Source: an uncultured Propionibacteriaceae bacterium
Lineage (GTDB): Bacteria > Actinomycetota > Actinomycetes > Propionibacteriales > Propionibacteriaceae
Reading direction: 5' to 3'
DNA: 52,913 bases
NCBI GenBank assembly: GCA_936924635.1
Contig: CAKZHP010000050.1
Location: 1-52,913 of the forward strand
Shown here: positions 1 through 8,041 of the stretch, one piece after another
How positions within the stretch are numbered: position 1 is the stretch's first letter
How the letters are laid out: every line of letters begins with the position of its first letter
Notes under the pieces: model-generated
Told to the model about the DNA's origin: nothing
The model's database searches: none
What the model saw: only the letters and a program-made list of their open reading frames with translations
Position numbers and translations under genes: made by a program

Positions 1-1675
1 TGTCCTTGACGAGGCGGCCGGTGAGTCTGCCGCGCCAGGTCGCCGGGGGAGTGCTCGGGCCGGATGCGTCGTCGTCCTCGCCCGGCTGGCGCACGCCGCT
101 GCCCCGGGTGGCCGTCGCGGCTGCACTCGTCGCCGCGCCCGTCTCGTCGGCGCGTCGCAGCGCCTCGACGAGCAGCAGCGGGTGCGTGCGGAACGTGGGC
201 GACTCGAGCTTCAGCTCCTCGAGGTAGCGGTCGCCGAACTCGTCGACGTACGCGCGCAGCTGCCGCCCCAGCTCGTCGTCGCGCGCCAGCAGCCGCCGGG
301 CGGAGGCGTCGTCGTGCACGTCGCTCAGATCCGGCTCCAGCGCGGCCAGCCGCTGCATCGCGTGCACCGGACGGAGGCTCTCGATCCCTGCGATGCCGGA
401 GATCAGCGCGTTCGCATCGCCGCGGCCGGTGAGCCGTAGCCAACCGCTCAGCAGGGCCGGGTAGACGAAGGCGTGCACGTCGTTGAGCAGCGTCACGTCC
501 CAGTGCGCGAGGGCGCGGCGCTCGACGTCGGCGTACGCAGCGCGCAGCTCGGCCAGAGTCGCGGCGGCCTCGGGGCGTACGGACCCGCGCAGCGACTCGA
601 CCTCGTCGTGCAGACCGGCGAGCAGCCGCGGCGTGGCCGCGAGCGCCCGGAGCAGCTTCACCACGACCATCGGCTTGCGCCAGGCGGGGAGGAGGGGCGC
701 GGGTCCGTACGAACGGTCGGTGACGCCCAGCGCGTCCTGCCAGATGCGCGTGTAGACGCCGCTCAGCGGCATCAGGGTGAACACCTGGTACCAGTGGTCG
801 ATGCGGTAGTAGAGACGCCCCGACGACGCGGCGGCCATGTGGTCGAGCACGGCGCGTACGTCGTCGCAGTCGGCCACCCGCGGTGCCAGGCGGCGGGCGA
901 GGGAGATGAAGACGCCGGCGTACGCACGGGGCACGAACGAGGCCGTCAGCGGCAAGGAGAGCCCGGGGTAGGACTCGACGATGTTGGACGCGTCGAGCGT
1001 CGTGGTGCTGCCGTCGGGCAGCGTCGTGATGGGGCGGGCCTGCAGCACCCAGACCGTGCCCTCGGCGTCAACCGCGACCTCCAGGTCGACCGGGTGGCCG
1101 AAGCCCTCCTGGGCGCGGCGGGCGAGGGCGACCAGCTGCTCGCGCAGGGATGCTGGGATGGCGGGGCCGTCGCCGGTCTCGTACCCCTGCCCGTCGACCA
1201 CGCAGACGTGTGCCGTCGTGGTTGGCCCGTCGCCGGCGACGACCGCACCGGCACCCGAGCCGAGCGTGATCACGACGTCGTCGAGCACACCAGCCGGGTC
1301 GGCGCTGAAGACGACGCCGGAGAGGGTGGCCTCGGCCATGCGCTGCACGACGACGGGGCCGTCCGTCGCCTGGCCGCCCACCCGCGACCCGTACGCGCCG
1401 GCGCCGGCGGAGGCGTACGAGTCGTGCACCTCGCGCACCCGGGACACGACATCGCCCCTGGTCACGGCGAGGAAGCTGGCGAACTGGCCGGCGTACGAGG
1501 CCCCGCTCGCGTCCTCCCCCTCGGCCGAGCTGCGCACCGCGACTCCGGCTGGGCCGGCGACGGCGTCGTACGCAGCCAGGATCGCGTCGGGGCTGGAGTC
1601 GGCACGTACGGTCTGGAACGGCGGCACCGGCAGCCCCAGCTGCTGCAGCCGGAGGAGCCCGTCAGCCTTGCTCAT
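1..1675 (-). CDS. PEP synthase / rifampin phosphotransferase-like protein (partial)
   Basis: Reading the minus strand from ATG at 1675 gives an open frame of 558 codons that leaves the window at base 1, so the C-terminus is not visible. The N-terminal ~220 residues are a PPDK/PEP-synthase ATP-grasp domain: AVRSSAEGED near residue 47, VVVQRMAEATLSGVVFSADP, and VDLEVAVDAEGTVWVLQARP closing the domain. The next ~300 residues resemble the middle domain of rifampin phosphotransferase (GDRYLEELKLESPTF), as in the paralogue at 3230-6025. Whether the phosphohistidine domain follows lies outside the window. The start overlaps the stop of the UbiA gene by one base (TGATG), so the two are co-translated. 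Family enzymes split ATP to AMP and Pi and pass the beta-phosphate via a histidine to an acceptor. The acceptor is unknown; a lipid alcohol is my inference from the operon. Confidence 0.82.
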   Translation of the reverse strand, partial: MSKADGLLRLQQLGLPVPPFQTVRADSSPDAILAAYDAVAGPAGVAVRSSAEGEDASGASYAGQFASFLAVTRGDVVSRVREVHDSYASAGAGAYGSRVGGQATDGPVVVQRMAEATLSGVVFSADPAGVLDDVVITLGSGAGAVVAGDGPTTTAHVCVVDGQGYETGDGPAIPASLREQLVALARRAQEGFGHPVDLEVAVDAEGTVWVLQARPITTLPDGSTTTLDASNIVESYPGLSLPLTASFVPRAYAGVFISLARRLAPRVADCDDVRAVLDHMAAASSGRLYYRIDHWYQVFTLMPLSGVYTRIWQDALGVTDRSYGPAPLLPAWRKPMVVVKLLRALAATPRLLAGLHDEVESLRGSVRPEAAATLAELRAAYADVERRALAHWDVTLLNDVHAFVYPALLSGWLRLTGRGDANALISGIAGIESLRPVHAMQRLAALEPDLSDVHDDASARRLLARDDELGRQLRAYVDEFGDRYLEELKLESPTFRTHPLLLVEALRRADETGAATSAAATATRGSGVRQPGEDDDASGPSTPPATWRGRLTGRLVKD

Positions 1676-2655
1676 CAGTAGTAGCCCACCGTCAGGAACA
1701 GCACGACGGCGATCACCATGAGGCTCTCGACCACGTACGTGTAGCGGTCGACCTTCTCGCGCAGCTTGAACGACTCGGGGCGGCGGATCCAGCGCAGGAT
1801 CGTCCAGGTCACCCAGGCCACGTTGATCGCCAGCGGGACCATGACGAGCCGGCTGACGGCGTACACGAGGGAGAGGTTCGTGAGCACGTCGACCCAGACC
1901 AGCCCGAGCACGAACCACGCGGCCTGCTTGTAGCCCCACAAGGAGGAATAGGTGACGTAGGCGGTCTCCTCAGACGGCGCGCGCACCTTGCGGACGACCT
2001 CCCAGATCAGGCTCGGGAAGTACATGGTCCAGGCCAGCAGGAACGTCGTCCAGGTGAAGGGATCGAGGTCGTAGGCGATGACGCCGTAGCTGATGACGTA
2101 CAGGTTGAGGATCATCATCACGGGGTTGTGCGTGAGAAGCGCCAGGAGCAGGTTCGGCTGGATCTTTGACTTGGCGAAGAACCACATCGACATCCCGGTG
2201 CCGTACACGAACAGCACGGCGAAGAAGATCAGGTTGTTCATGTACGCGACGTTGAGCACCGTCGCGAGGGTGACGACGGTGCCGAGCAGGACGTACAGGT
2301 CGCGCTTGTCGACCCGCCCCGACGGCAGCACCCGGTGGGGGAACAGGCGGGCATCGGTCTCCGCGTCCTTGAGGTCGTCGGCGATGCGCAGCACGAGCAG
2401 GAACGAGAACACCGTCCAGGTGCCGACGGCCTCGCGGACGCCGATGTGGAAGCTGGTGATGCCGTAGTTGAGCAGCAGCACGAAGTAGATCTCGAAGAAC
2501 AGGATCGCCGAGACCAGCAGGCGCGACGGCAGGGGGTACATCTCGCGCAGGTAGAGCCAGATGCGGCCCGGCATCGAGGCCGGGCGGTGGTCGCTCTTGA
2601 TGGTGGTGACCGAGCCGTCGTACGGGAGCGGCGGGCTGGTCTGCTCGGCGCTCAC
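1675..2655 (-). CDS. UbiA-family prenyltransferase
   Basis: This 326-residue integral membrane protein has about eight hydrophobic segments. The first UbiA Asp motif is visible as RIADDLKDAETD, followed by RVLPSG in the usual place of RPLPSG. The second motif is atypical (WEVVRKVRAPSEET instead of an Asp-rich DxxxD), which marks a divergent UbiA subfamily. UbiA enzymes transfer a prenyl chain from a prenyl diphosphate to an acceptor; digeranylgeranylglyceryl phosphate synthase of archaea belongs here. I chose the GTG at 2655 because it overlaps the TGA of the upstream phosphatidyltransferase (GTGA); the frame stays open further upstream, but that stretch is Pro/Arg-rich shadow sequence. The donor and acceptor cannot be read from the sequence. 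The context of lipid head-group enzymes favours an isoprenoid lipid substrate. Confidence 0.8.
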   Translation of the reverse strand: MSAEQTSPPLPYDGSVTTIKSDHRPASMPGRIWLYLREMYPLPSRLLVSAILFFEIYFVLLLNYGITSFHIGVREAVGTWTVFSFLLVLRIADDLKDAETDARLFPHRVLPSGRVDKRDLYVLLGTVVTLATVLNVAYMNNLIFFAVLFVYGTGMSMWFFAKSKIQPNLLLALLTHNPVMMILNLYVISYGVIAYDLDPFTWTTFLLAWTMYFPSLIWEVVRKVRAPSEETAYVTYSSLWGYKQAAWFVLGLVWVDVLTNLSLVYAVSRLVMVPLAINVAWVTWTILRWIRRPESFKLREKVDRYTYVVESLMVIAVVLFLTVGYY

Positions 2656-3233
2656 CGGACACCCCGGAGGGCCAGCAGGGTGAGCACGACGATTGCTACG
2701 GCACCCAGCATCAGGTAGGCGGCTCCGCGGGGCTTGCGGACGGGCACGTCGAGCACGAAGCCGACGGCGAGGGCGAGCAGGGCCAGAGGAAGGGCGGCGG
2801 GCGCGATGAGGGCGACGACCGGGATGACAAGGGCGGCGTAGGTGACCGGCACGCCCCGGTAGTGCGTGCGGCGGCCGGGGACGTGCTCCAGGTTGAAGAC
2901 GGCCAGGCGCATCAGGCCGGCTGGGACGTAGGCGAGGGCGGCCGCCACGGGCCATCCCGGCGCCAGTGCGGCCGTGAGGGCGACAGGGAGCGCGAGGAAG
3001 GAGATGGTGTCGGCCAGCGAGTCGAGCTGGCCACCGATCTGCTCGGAGCGGAGGTCGCGGTGCAGGCGGCGGGCCACCGGGCCGTCGAAGAGGTCGGCGA
3101 GCCCGGCGAGTACAAGCAGCGCGCAGGCGAGAGACGGGCGGCCGGTGACCGCTGCCGCGATGCCGAGCGCGCCGCAGCTCCCCCCGGCGAGCGTGAGCCA
3201 CATGGCCGGCGCCCAGGTGCCGAGGAACCTCAC
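2652..3233 (-). CDS. CDP-alcohol phosphatidyltransferase (PssA-like)
   Basis: This 193-residue membrane protein carries the CDP-alcohol phosphatidyltransferase signature DGPVAR ... GGQLDSLAD (DGxxAR, then GxxxDxxxD). Eleven residues separate AR from G rather than the common eight. The segment after the active site (LAVFNLEHVPGRRTHYRGVP) resembles phosphatidylserine/archaetidylserine synthases, which replace CMP of a CDP-lipid with serine. The acceptor alcohol is not proven. GTG 3233 overlaps the stop of the upstream dikinase-like gene, and the gene's own stop overlaps the UbiA start, so translation is coupled in a three-gene run. Within the cluster this enzyme would use the CDP-lipid made by the CarS-like protein at 6164-6754 (inference). 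Confidence 0.83.
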   Translation of the reverse strand: MRFLGTWAPAMWLTLAGGSCGALGIAAAVTGRPSLACALLVLAGLADLFDGPVARRLHRDLRSEQIGGQLDSLADTISFLALPVALTAALAPGWPVAAALAYVPAGLMRLAVFNLEHVPGRRTHYRGVPVTYAALVIPVVALIAPAALPLALLALAVGFVLDVPVRKPRGAAYLMLGAVAIVVLTLLALRGVR

Positions 3234-6025
3234 GACGGGTCCTCCAGCGAGGTCGACCTACACAAGTGGTGCGTACTCGTGCGCTGGTCGGCTGTGGAGG
3301 GGGCAGTGCCGCTATGCGCACCGGTTGTCCCGGGGTGGGAGGTGGCGGCGACGCCAGGCAGGCCGGCGTGGGCTGAGGCCGTCTCGGTGGCGGGGGCGCC
3401 GGGCAGGGCGGGGTGGTCGGGCTCCGGCCTGCACCACTGGTGCGTATTGGTGCGCTGGTCGGCTGTGGAGGGGGCAGTGCCGCTATGCGCATCGTTTGTG
3501 CCGGGCAGGTCCAGCACCGCGACCTTGCCCGTGCCCCCGTCGAGGCGCACCACGGCCCCGTCGGGGATCCGCCGGAGCGCGGCGGGGGCGGCGACGACGC
3601 AGGGGATGCCGTACTCCCGGGCGACCACGGCCGCGTGGCAGAGCACGCCGCCGGTCTCTGTCACCAGACCACCGAGGATGCCGAAGCGGCCCGCCCAGCC
3701 GGGGTCGGTGAACCGGGTGACGAGCACGTCACCCGGCTGCAGCCGGTCGACCTCGTCGAAGGAGGTGATCACCCGGGCGGTGCCCGTGACCGTGCCGTTG
3801 GAGGCCGGGATCCCTGTCACCACAGGCTTCTGCTCGTCCGCCAGGGGATCGGCGACCGGAGCAGCCGATTTCTGTCCGAGCTCGTCGTCAGGATGGAAGT
3901 GACGGAAGGAGAGGTGGTAGGTGCGATCACGGGAGATGCGCTCGCGGAGGGTCTCGGCCCGCAGCCCGCCGGCGAGATAGGCGACCAGGTCGTCGGCGGT
4001 GGCGAACCACACGTCGTCGGCGGCATCCAGCACCCCGGCAGTGGTGAGGCGGCGGCCCAGCTCAAGGGTGGCCAGGCGGGTGACGTGCAGCATGCGGGTG
4101 GAGGTGTCGCGCAGCTCCTCGCGCCACCAGAGCAGGCGGCGCATGCGCTCCACGCGCCGCACGAACCGGCCGTGCCGCGTCGGCGACATCCGCGACGCGG
4201 CCGTGGCGAGCGCCGCCTGGTAGCGCTCGCTCCGCCGCGCGACATCGGCGTCCGGTCCGTACTCGTCGTCGAGCCGCACCGCGTCGGTCACCATGGCGAC
4301 CAGGGGCACCGGGTCCTCGGAGAAGTCCGGGTGGCTCAGGTCGAGCTCCTTGGCCGAGTGGTGCCCGTACAAGCCGACGAACGCCCGCACCTCGTCCAGA
4401 CCGTGGGCGGTGACCCCGGCCCGGAGGTCGGCGACGACCTGCGACGGAGACGCCGAGACCCAGTACGGGTCCTCGCGCAGCCGGCGGCTGAGCGCCCAGG
4501 CGTCGCGGAACGGGCGCAGGTGCGAGACGTCCTCGAGGCCGCCGATGAGGTCCACGTACGCCTCCGCGCCGACCGCCTTCACGATCGCCTCGCGGGCCAG
4601 CTGCTGGTGGATGGTGTTGATGAAGATCTGCCAGAAGTACCAGCCCTGGGAGTGCAGCACGTCGCGGCTCAGCAGCGCGGTCACGAGGCGGTGCAGCACC
4701 TCGTCGGGCGGTCCGGCCGCCAGCGCGCGCTCGTGCGCCTGCGCCACCGCGACCAGCCGGGCGTTGATGCCCTCGACGTCGCGCTCCATCTCGCGCAGCC
4801 AGCGGCGCTGCACCAGCGCCACGCGGCCGATCTCGGCCAGCGACCGTGGCGTCAGCCGGGTCGTGGTCCCCGGGCCGTCGTACGCGATCCCCACCCCCAG
4901 CTCCGCGTCGAACTCGCGCTCCACGTAACCAGGGGCCTTCGCCATGGCGACCTTCACCAGCGACAGGTTCCAGTAGGGGCGGCTGTAGAACAGGCGGCCC
5001 AGCCGCGTCCTGCCCTGCTCAGGCGTCACCAACCGTGAGCCGACGAGGAACTTCGAGAGCCAGCTTTGCCACACGCGCTCGTACAGGCTCCACATCAGCG
5101 GCGTGCAGACCCCGGCAGAGACACCGCCGTCCTTGAAGTTGGCGGTCGTCCACTGACCCTCGAGCCCCACCTGCTGCACGCGGGTCACCGGGCGGGCCTG
5201 CAGCAGGTGCAGCTCACCCTCCTCGATGGCCCACTCGACGTCGCACGGCAGGCCGAGATGCGTCTGCACGGCGAGCACCAGGTCCACGACCGCCGTACGC
5301 TCCGCCGCGCTCAGCAGGCCGGCGTCGGCGAGCACCCTCCCCGCGTACCAGTCCACGACCGTGCGTCGCGCCTCGTCGCGGCCGGCGACCATCTCGTCAC
5401 CGAGGCCGGCGGTCGCCTCGATGACGACGTGGGTGTCGGCGCCCGTGACGGGGTCGACGCTGAACGCGACGCCCGCGACGTCGGCCCTCACCATGCGCTG
5501 CACGATCACGCCCAGCCCGGCCACCGCCGGCACCAGGCCCCGGTCGCGCTGGTAGGCGAGGGCCTGCACCGAGAAGGAGGAGCGGTAGCAGTCCATGATC
5601 CGCGCTGGCACCTCGGCCGCGGTGACATCGAGGTACGAGTCGTGGAGCCCCGCCGAGGAGTGCTCGACATCGTCTTCGTGGAGTCCGCTGGAGCGCACCG
5701 CGTACGCACCCTCCGGGTCGAGCCGCCCAGCCACCGCGGCCGCCACCTCGGCGGGAAGCATCAGGTCGGCCGTGAGCGCGGCGAGCTGCCCGGCCGCCAG
5801 AGCGACGTCGTCCGACAGCGCGTCCAGCACGGCCTGGACCTGCCCAGCCCGCTCGCCGAGCGCCACCCGGAAGGCCTCGGACGCCACCACGAACGCCTCG
5901 GGGACGTCGAACCCCGCGGCCACCAGATCGCTCAGCGTCTGCGCCTTGCCGCCCGCCCCGGGAAGCAGCTGGGCCTCACCCAGCTCGACCACCGTGTCCG
6001 CCCCCCGCGGACCTGTCTTCAGCAC
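3230..6025 (-). CDS. Dikinase-type phosphotransferase (rifampin phosphotransferase/PEP synthase-like)
   Basis: The protein has 931 residues in the three-domain order of rifampin phosphotransferase: ATP-grasp (GGKAQTLSDL near residue 20, YAVRSSGLHEDD near 117, LLQARPVT near 285), a large helical acceptor domain (KELDLSHPDF), and a swivelling phosphohistidine domain with catalytic His near residue 797 in TGGVLCHAAVVAREYGIP. It should transfer the beta-phosphate of ATP to an acceptor. GTG 6025 is chosen because a TACCGT box lies seven bases upstream and the ATP-grasp homology begins just after it; a GTG at 6076 in the same frame is the alternative. The last ~90 residues (past ~840) are low complexity and include two in-frame copies of the dispersed palindromic repeat, each encoding AHSGTAPSTADQRT. 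The stop still overlaps the next gene (GTGA). Confidence 0.84.
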   Translation of the reverse strand: MLKTGPRGADTVVELGEAQLLPGAGGKAQTLSDLVAAGFDVPEAFVVASEAFRVALGERAGQVQAVLDALSDDVALAAGQLAALTADLMLPAEVAAAVAGRLDPEGAYAVRSSGLHEDDVEHSSAGLHDSYLDVTAAEVPARIMDCYRSSFSVQALAYQRDRGLVPAVAGLGVIVQRMVRADVAGVAFSVDPVTGADTHVVIEATAGLGDEMVAGRDEARRTVVDWYAGRVLADAGLLSAAERTAVVDLVLAVQTHLGLPCDVEWAIEEGELHLLQARPVTRVQQVGLEGQWTTANFKDGGVSAGVCTPLMWSLYERVWQSWLSKFLVGSRLVTPEQGRTRLGRLFYSRPYWNLSLVKVAMAKAPGYVEREFDAELGVGIAYDGPGTTTRLTPRSLAEIGRVALVQRRWLREMERDVEGINARLVAVAQAHERALAAGPPDEVLHRLVTALLSRDVLHSQGWYFWQIFINTIHQQLAREAIVKAVGAEAYVDLIGGLEDVSHLRPFRDAWALSRRLREDPYWVSASPSQVVADLRAGVTAHGLDEVRAFVGLYGHHSAKELDLSHPDFSEDPVPLVAMVTDAVRLDDEYGPDADVARRSERYQAALATAASRMSPTRHGRFVRRVERMRRLLWWREELRDTSTRMLHVTRLATLELGRRLTTAGVLDAADDVWFATADDLVAYLAGGLRAETLRERISRDRTYHLSFRHFHPDDELGQKSAAPVADPLADEQKPVVTGIPASNGTVTGTARVITSFDEVDRLQPGDVLVTRFTDPGWAGRFGILGGLVTETGGVLCHAAVVAREYGIPCVVAAPAALRRIPDGAVVRLDGGTGKVAVLDLPGTNDAHSGTAPSTADQRTNTHQWCRPEPDHPALPGAPATETASAHAGLPGVAATSHPGTTGAHSGTAPSTADQRTSTHHLCRSTSLEDPS
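3261..3329. repeat. Dispersed palindromic repeat, copy 1 (degenerate)
   Basis: Running from ACACAAGTGGTGCGTACTCG to ATGCGCACCGGTTGT, this shares the arms and the TGTGGAGGGGGCAGTGCC core with copy 2. Its left arm has drifted from the CACAACCGGTGCG of copy 3. It lies inside the C-terminal coding tail of the dikinase-like gene. Confidence 0.8.
3431..3500. repeat. Dispersed palindromic repeat, copy 2 (degenerate)
   Basis: It is nearly identical to copy 1 across ~60 bases (shared TGCGCTGGTCGGCTGTGGAG) and starts 170 bases from it, also in frame within the dikinase-like gene's tail. The two copies probably arose by local duplication. Confidence 0.8.
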
Positions 6026-6032
6026 AAGGACA

Positions 6033-6038
6033 ACGGTA
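6033..6038 (-). promoter_or_regulatory. -10 box TACCGT, leaderless start of dikinase-like gene
   Basis: TACCGT on the minus strand ends seven bases before GTG 6025. A TSS seven bases after a TANNNT box would fall on the start codon, as for many genes in this window. No clear -35 was seen. Confidence 0.5.
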
Positions 6039-6163
6039 AGCGCGCTGCGGACCGGTGCCCACGAAGGAAAGGACACAATCGGGTCCCTTATTGCCCAAGA
6101 GGGCGCGGCTCCGCCACTCGGCGGCGCTCACGAAGCGATCCCTGCCGTGGGACACTCGACGCC

Positions 6164-6754
6164 GTGCTCCACGCCGTCGGCCAGATCTACGCCAGCCTGG
6201 CGCCGGCGATCTTCGCGGCGGTGCTCAACATGGTCTGGGTGAAGACCCGCGCGCTGCCCGGGCTCGCCCGGCCCATCGACGGCTGGCTCACGCTGGGTGA
6301 CGGGCGTCGCCTGCTCGGCGACAACAAGACGTGGAAGGGCTTGCTCGGGGTCACGGTGCTGGGCGCGGTCACGGGGTGGCTCTGGGGAGCGGCGCTGCGA
6401 GGGACGGCGGCCGAGCCGTACGACCTCTTCTTCCTGCGTCACCAGAACACCCACGCCTGGGCGGCCGGCTCGGGAGCGCTGCTGGGGTTCACGTACGGGC
6501 TGTTCGAGCTGCCCAACAGCTTCCTCAAGCGGCGCGTCGGCATCACCCCCGGGCTCACCAAGGGCGACCGCTGGTCGTGGGTGTTCGTGGTGCTGGACCA
6601 GATCGACTCCGTGCTCGGGTGCGCGCTGGTGCTCGCGCTGTTCGCGCCTGTGTCGTTCGCCCTGTTCCTGGCGATCGTCGTGCTCGGAGGGCTGACGCAC
6701 TTCCTCCTCAACCTCGTGCTGTACGCCCTCCGGCTGCGGCGCACCCCCCTCTGA
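6164..6754 (+). CDS. CDP-archaeol synthase-like (CarS/DUF46) membrane protein
   Basis: This 196-residue membrane protein matches the CarS (CDP-archaeol synthase, DUF46) pattern: GDNKTWKG near residue 52, SFLKRRVGITPG near residue 119 and VLDQIDSVLG near residue 145, separated by hydrophobic helices. CarS activates an isoprenoid ether phospholipid with CTP, giving CDP-archaeol. Bacterial DUF46 members exist, so strict archaeol specificity is not implied. GTG 6164 is preferred because it lies close to the mapped leaderless spacing (GACACT, seven bases upstream) and gives the usual family length; the frame is open far upstream, so the exact start is uncertain. The gene is divergent from the dikinase-phosphatidyltransferase-UbiA operon, with 138 bases between starts. 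Confidence 0.78.
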   Translation: MLHAVGQIYASLAPAIFAAVLNMVWVKTRALPGLARPIDGWLTLGDGRRLLGDNKTWKGLLGVTVLGAVTGWLWGAALRGTAAEPYDLFFLRHQNTHAWAAGSGALLGFTYGLFELPNSFLKRRVGITPGLTKGDRWSWVFVVLDQIDSVLGCALVLALFAPVSFALFLAIVVLGGLTHFLLNLVLYALRLRRTPL

Positions 6755-6854
6755 GGCTGCTCCGCCAGCGCTGGCCGGGTGCCGCGCGAGGGTGGGCCTG
6801 TCGGCATCCGCGTACGCATTCGTGAACGCGACCAGCGGACTGTCAGTGGCGGCG

Positions 6855-7634
6855 ATGAACGACGAGGCGCAGCAGAGCACGTTCCAGGTCGACCTCCAGG
6901 GGCTCGTTGACCTGCTCTCCCACCACCTGTACTCGAGCCCTCGGCTGTACGTGCGGGAGCTGCTCCAGAACGGCGTGGACGCGGTCACAGCGCGGGGCGG
7001 CCTGGACTCGCGGCTGGCCGTGCTGCTCACCGGCGCCGACGTCAGCGCCGACGGGCGGATGCACTGCTTCAACTCCGGCACCGGGCTCGACGCCGATGAC
7101 ATCGGCACCTTCCTGGCCACCATCGGCCGCTCCAGCAAGCGCGGCGACCTGGGCGAGGCGCGTGCGGACCTGCTCGGTCAGTTCGGCATCGGTCTGCTCT
7201 CGGCGTTCCTGGTCACCGACGAGATCGAGGTGGTCTCCCGCAAGGGCGACGGCCCCGTCGCGCGGTGGCGCGGCCGGGCCGACGGCTCGGCGCTCTACCG
7301 CGAGGTGGGGGAGGGGCTGGAGCCGGCGAAGCAGCTGGCGTACGCCCTGGCATCGCACGTCCGCGGCGAGCAGAAGGCCCAGCAGGAGCTCGACGCCTGG
7401 CTCGCCGAGCCCCGCACCAGCGCCAGCGACTGCGAGGCGTGCCAGCGGTCCACCCGGACCAGTCACTACCGGGCGAGTGGGAGAAGGCACTCGACGAGGC
7501 GGCGCCCGTGGTCCAGGGGTCGCTCACCTGCGCGGAGGAGCTGCAGGTGGTGCTGGGCACCCTGCTGGAGCCGCTGCTGAATGGCCGGGCTGGCCGAGGA
7601 CGCCGCCACCGCGCACCTGCTGCACGGTCGTTGG
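6855..7634 (+). pseudogene. HSP90-family N-terminal ATPase fused by deletion to TPR-protein remnant
   Basis: ATG 6855 begins a HtpG/HSP90-type GHKL ATPase domain with LYVRELLQNGVDAVTAR, GTGLDADDIGTFLATIG and LLGQFGIGLLSAF. Homology stops near 7327, where the rest of the ATPase and the whole middle and C-terminal HSP90 domains are missing. What follows (AKQLAYALASHVRGEQKAQ, DCEACQ, EWEKALDEAAPVVQGS, LTCAEELQVVLGTLLEPLL, LAEDAATAHLLHGRW) looks like an actinobacterial TPR protein of the kind I recall beside HSP90-like genes. It is spread over two frames, with shifts near 7470 and 7588. I read this as a large deletion joining two neighbouring genes plus two frameshifts. The N-terminal domain could still be translated, as a 242-codon product ending at 7580. 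Confidence 0.75.
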
Positions 7635-8029
7635 CCTTGCTCAGCCGTGGGTGGTGCGGGTTGGGCCTCACGCACCCGGTGGGCTGGTGAGACGCAGAAC
7701 GCATCACGGGTGAAGGCTCGGGGCGGGGCTGCCCGACGACAGTGAGTAGCCGTCGCACCCCGTCGTGCTGTCGATGGTGCTTGTTGCGCCGCCGATGGGC
7801 TTTGCCGCGGTTCCGTACGCGGTGACCACGTGGAGACCCTCGCTGACGGCTGGTTGTGAGTTCTGGTGTGACAGCGACCGGCGGACTGACCGGCCGTAGG
7901 ACGAGTCCAGGCTGGTCGGTGCCTGCTGGGCGCGACAGGACCGGCGGACCCATGGATGGCGGCCTGACGGCCACGATCCGGGGGATGCCGTGAGGCGGTG
8001 CACACCCGATCCGTTGCTGGGGTGCGTGC
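7635..8029. other. Intergenic region without recognisable gene
   Basis: I found no convincing coding sequence, RNA gene or terminator here. Minus-strand open frames exist but have the Pro/Arg-rich look of shadows. It may contain further unrecognisable remains of the TPR gene. Confidence 0.5.
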
Positions 8030-8035
8030 TAGCGT
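8030..8035 (+). promoter_or_regulatory. -10 box TAGCGT, leaderless start of methyltransferase
   Basis: TAGCGT ends six bases before GTG 8042, which fits a leaderless transcript and supports that start. Confidence 0.5.
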
Positions 8036-8041
8036 CCGGCC

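Noticed and set aside
473..1681. 402-codon plus-strand open frame
   Set aside because: It runs opposite the dikinase-like protein, whose minus-strand translation shows clear ATP-grasp motifs; composition is His/Arg/Gly-rich shadow.
2656..3492. N-terminal extension of the UbiA frame, open for ~280 more codons
   Set aside because: It is Pro/Arg-rich antisense-style sequence overlapping the phosphatidyltransferase and dikinase genes; the GTGA overlap at 2655 is a better start.
3261..3500. Insertion-sequence ends
   Set aside because: The repeats are palindromes of ~70 bp with no transposase and no flanking target duplication that I can see.
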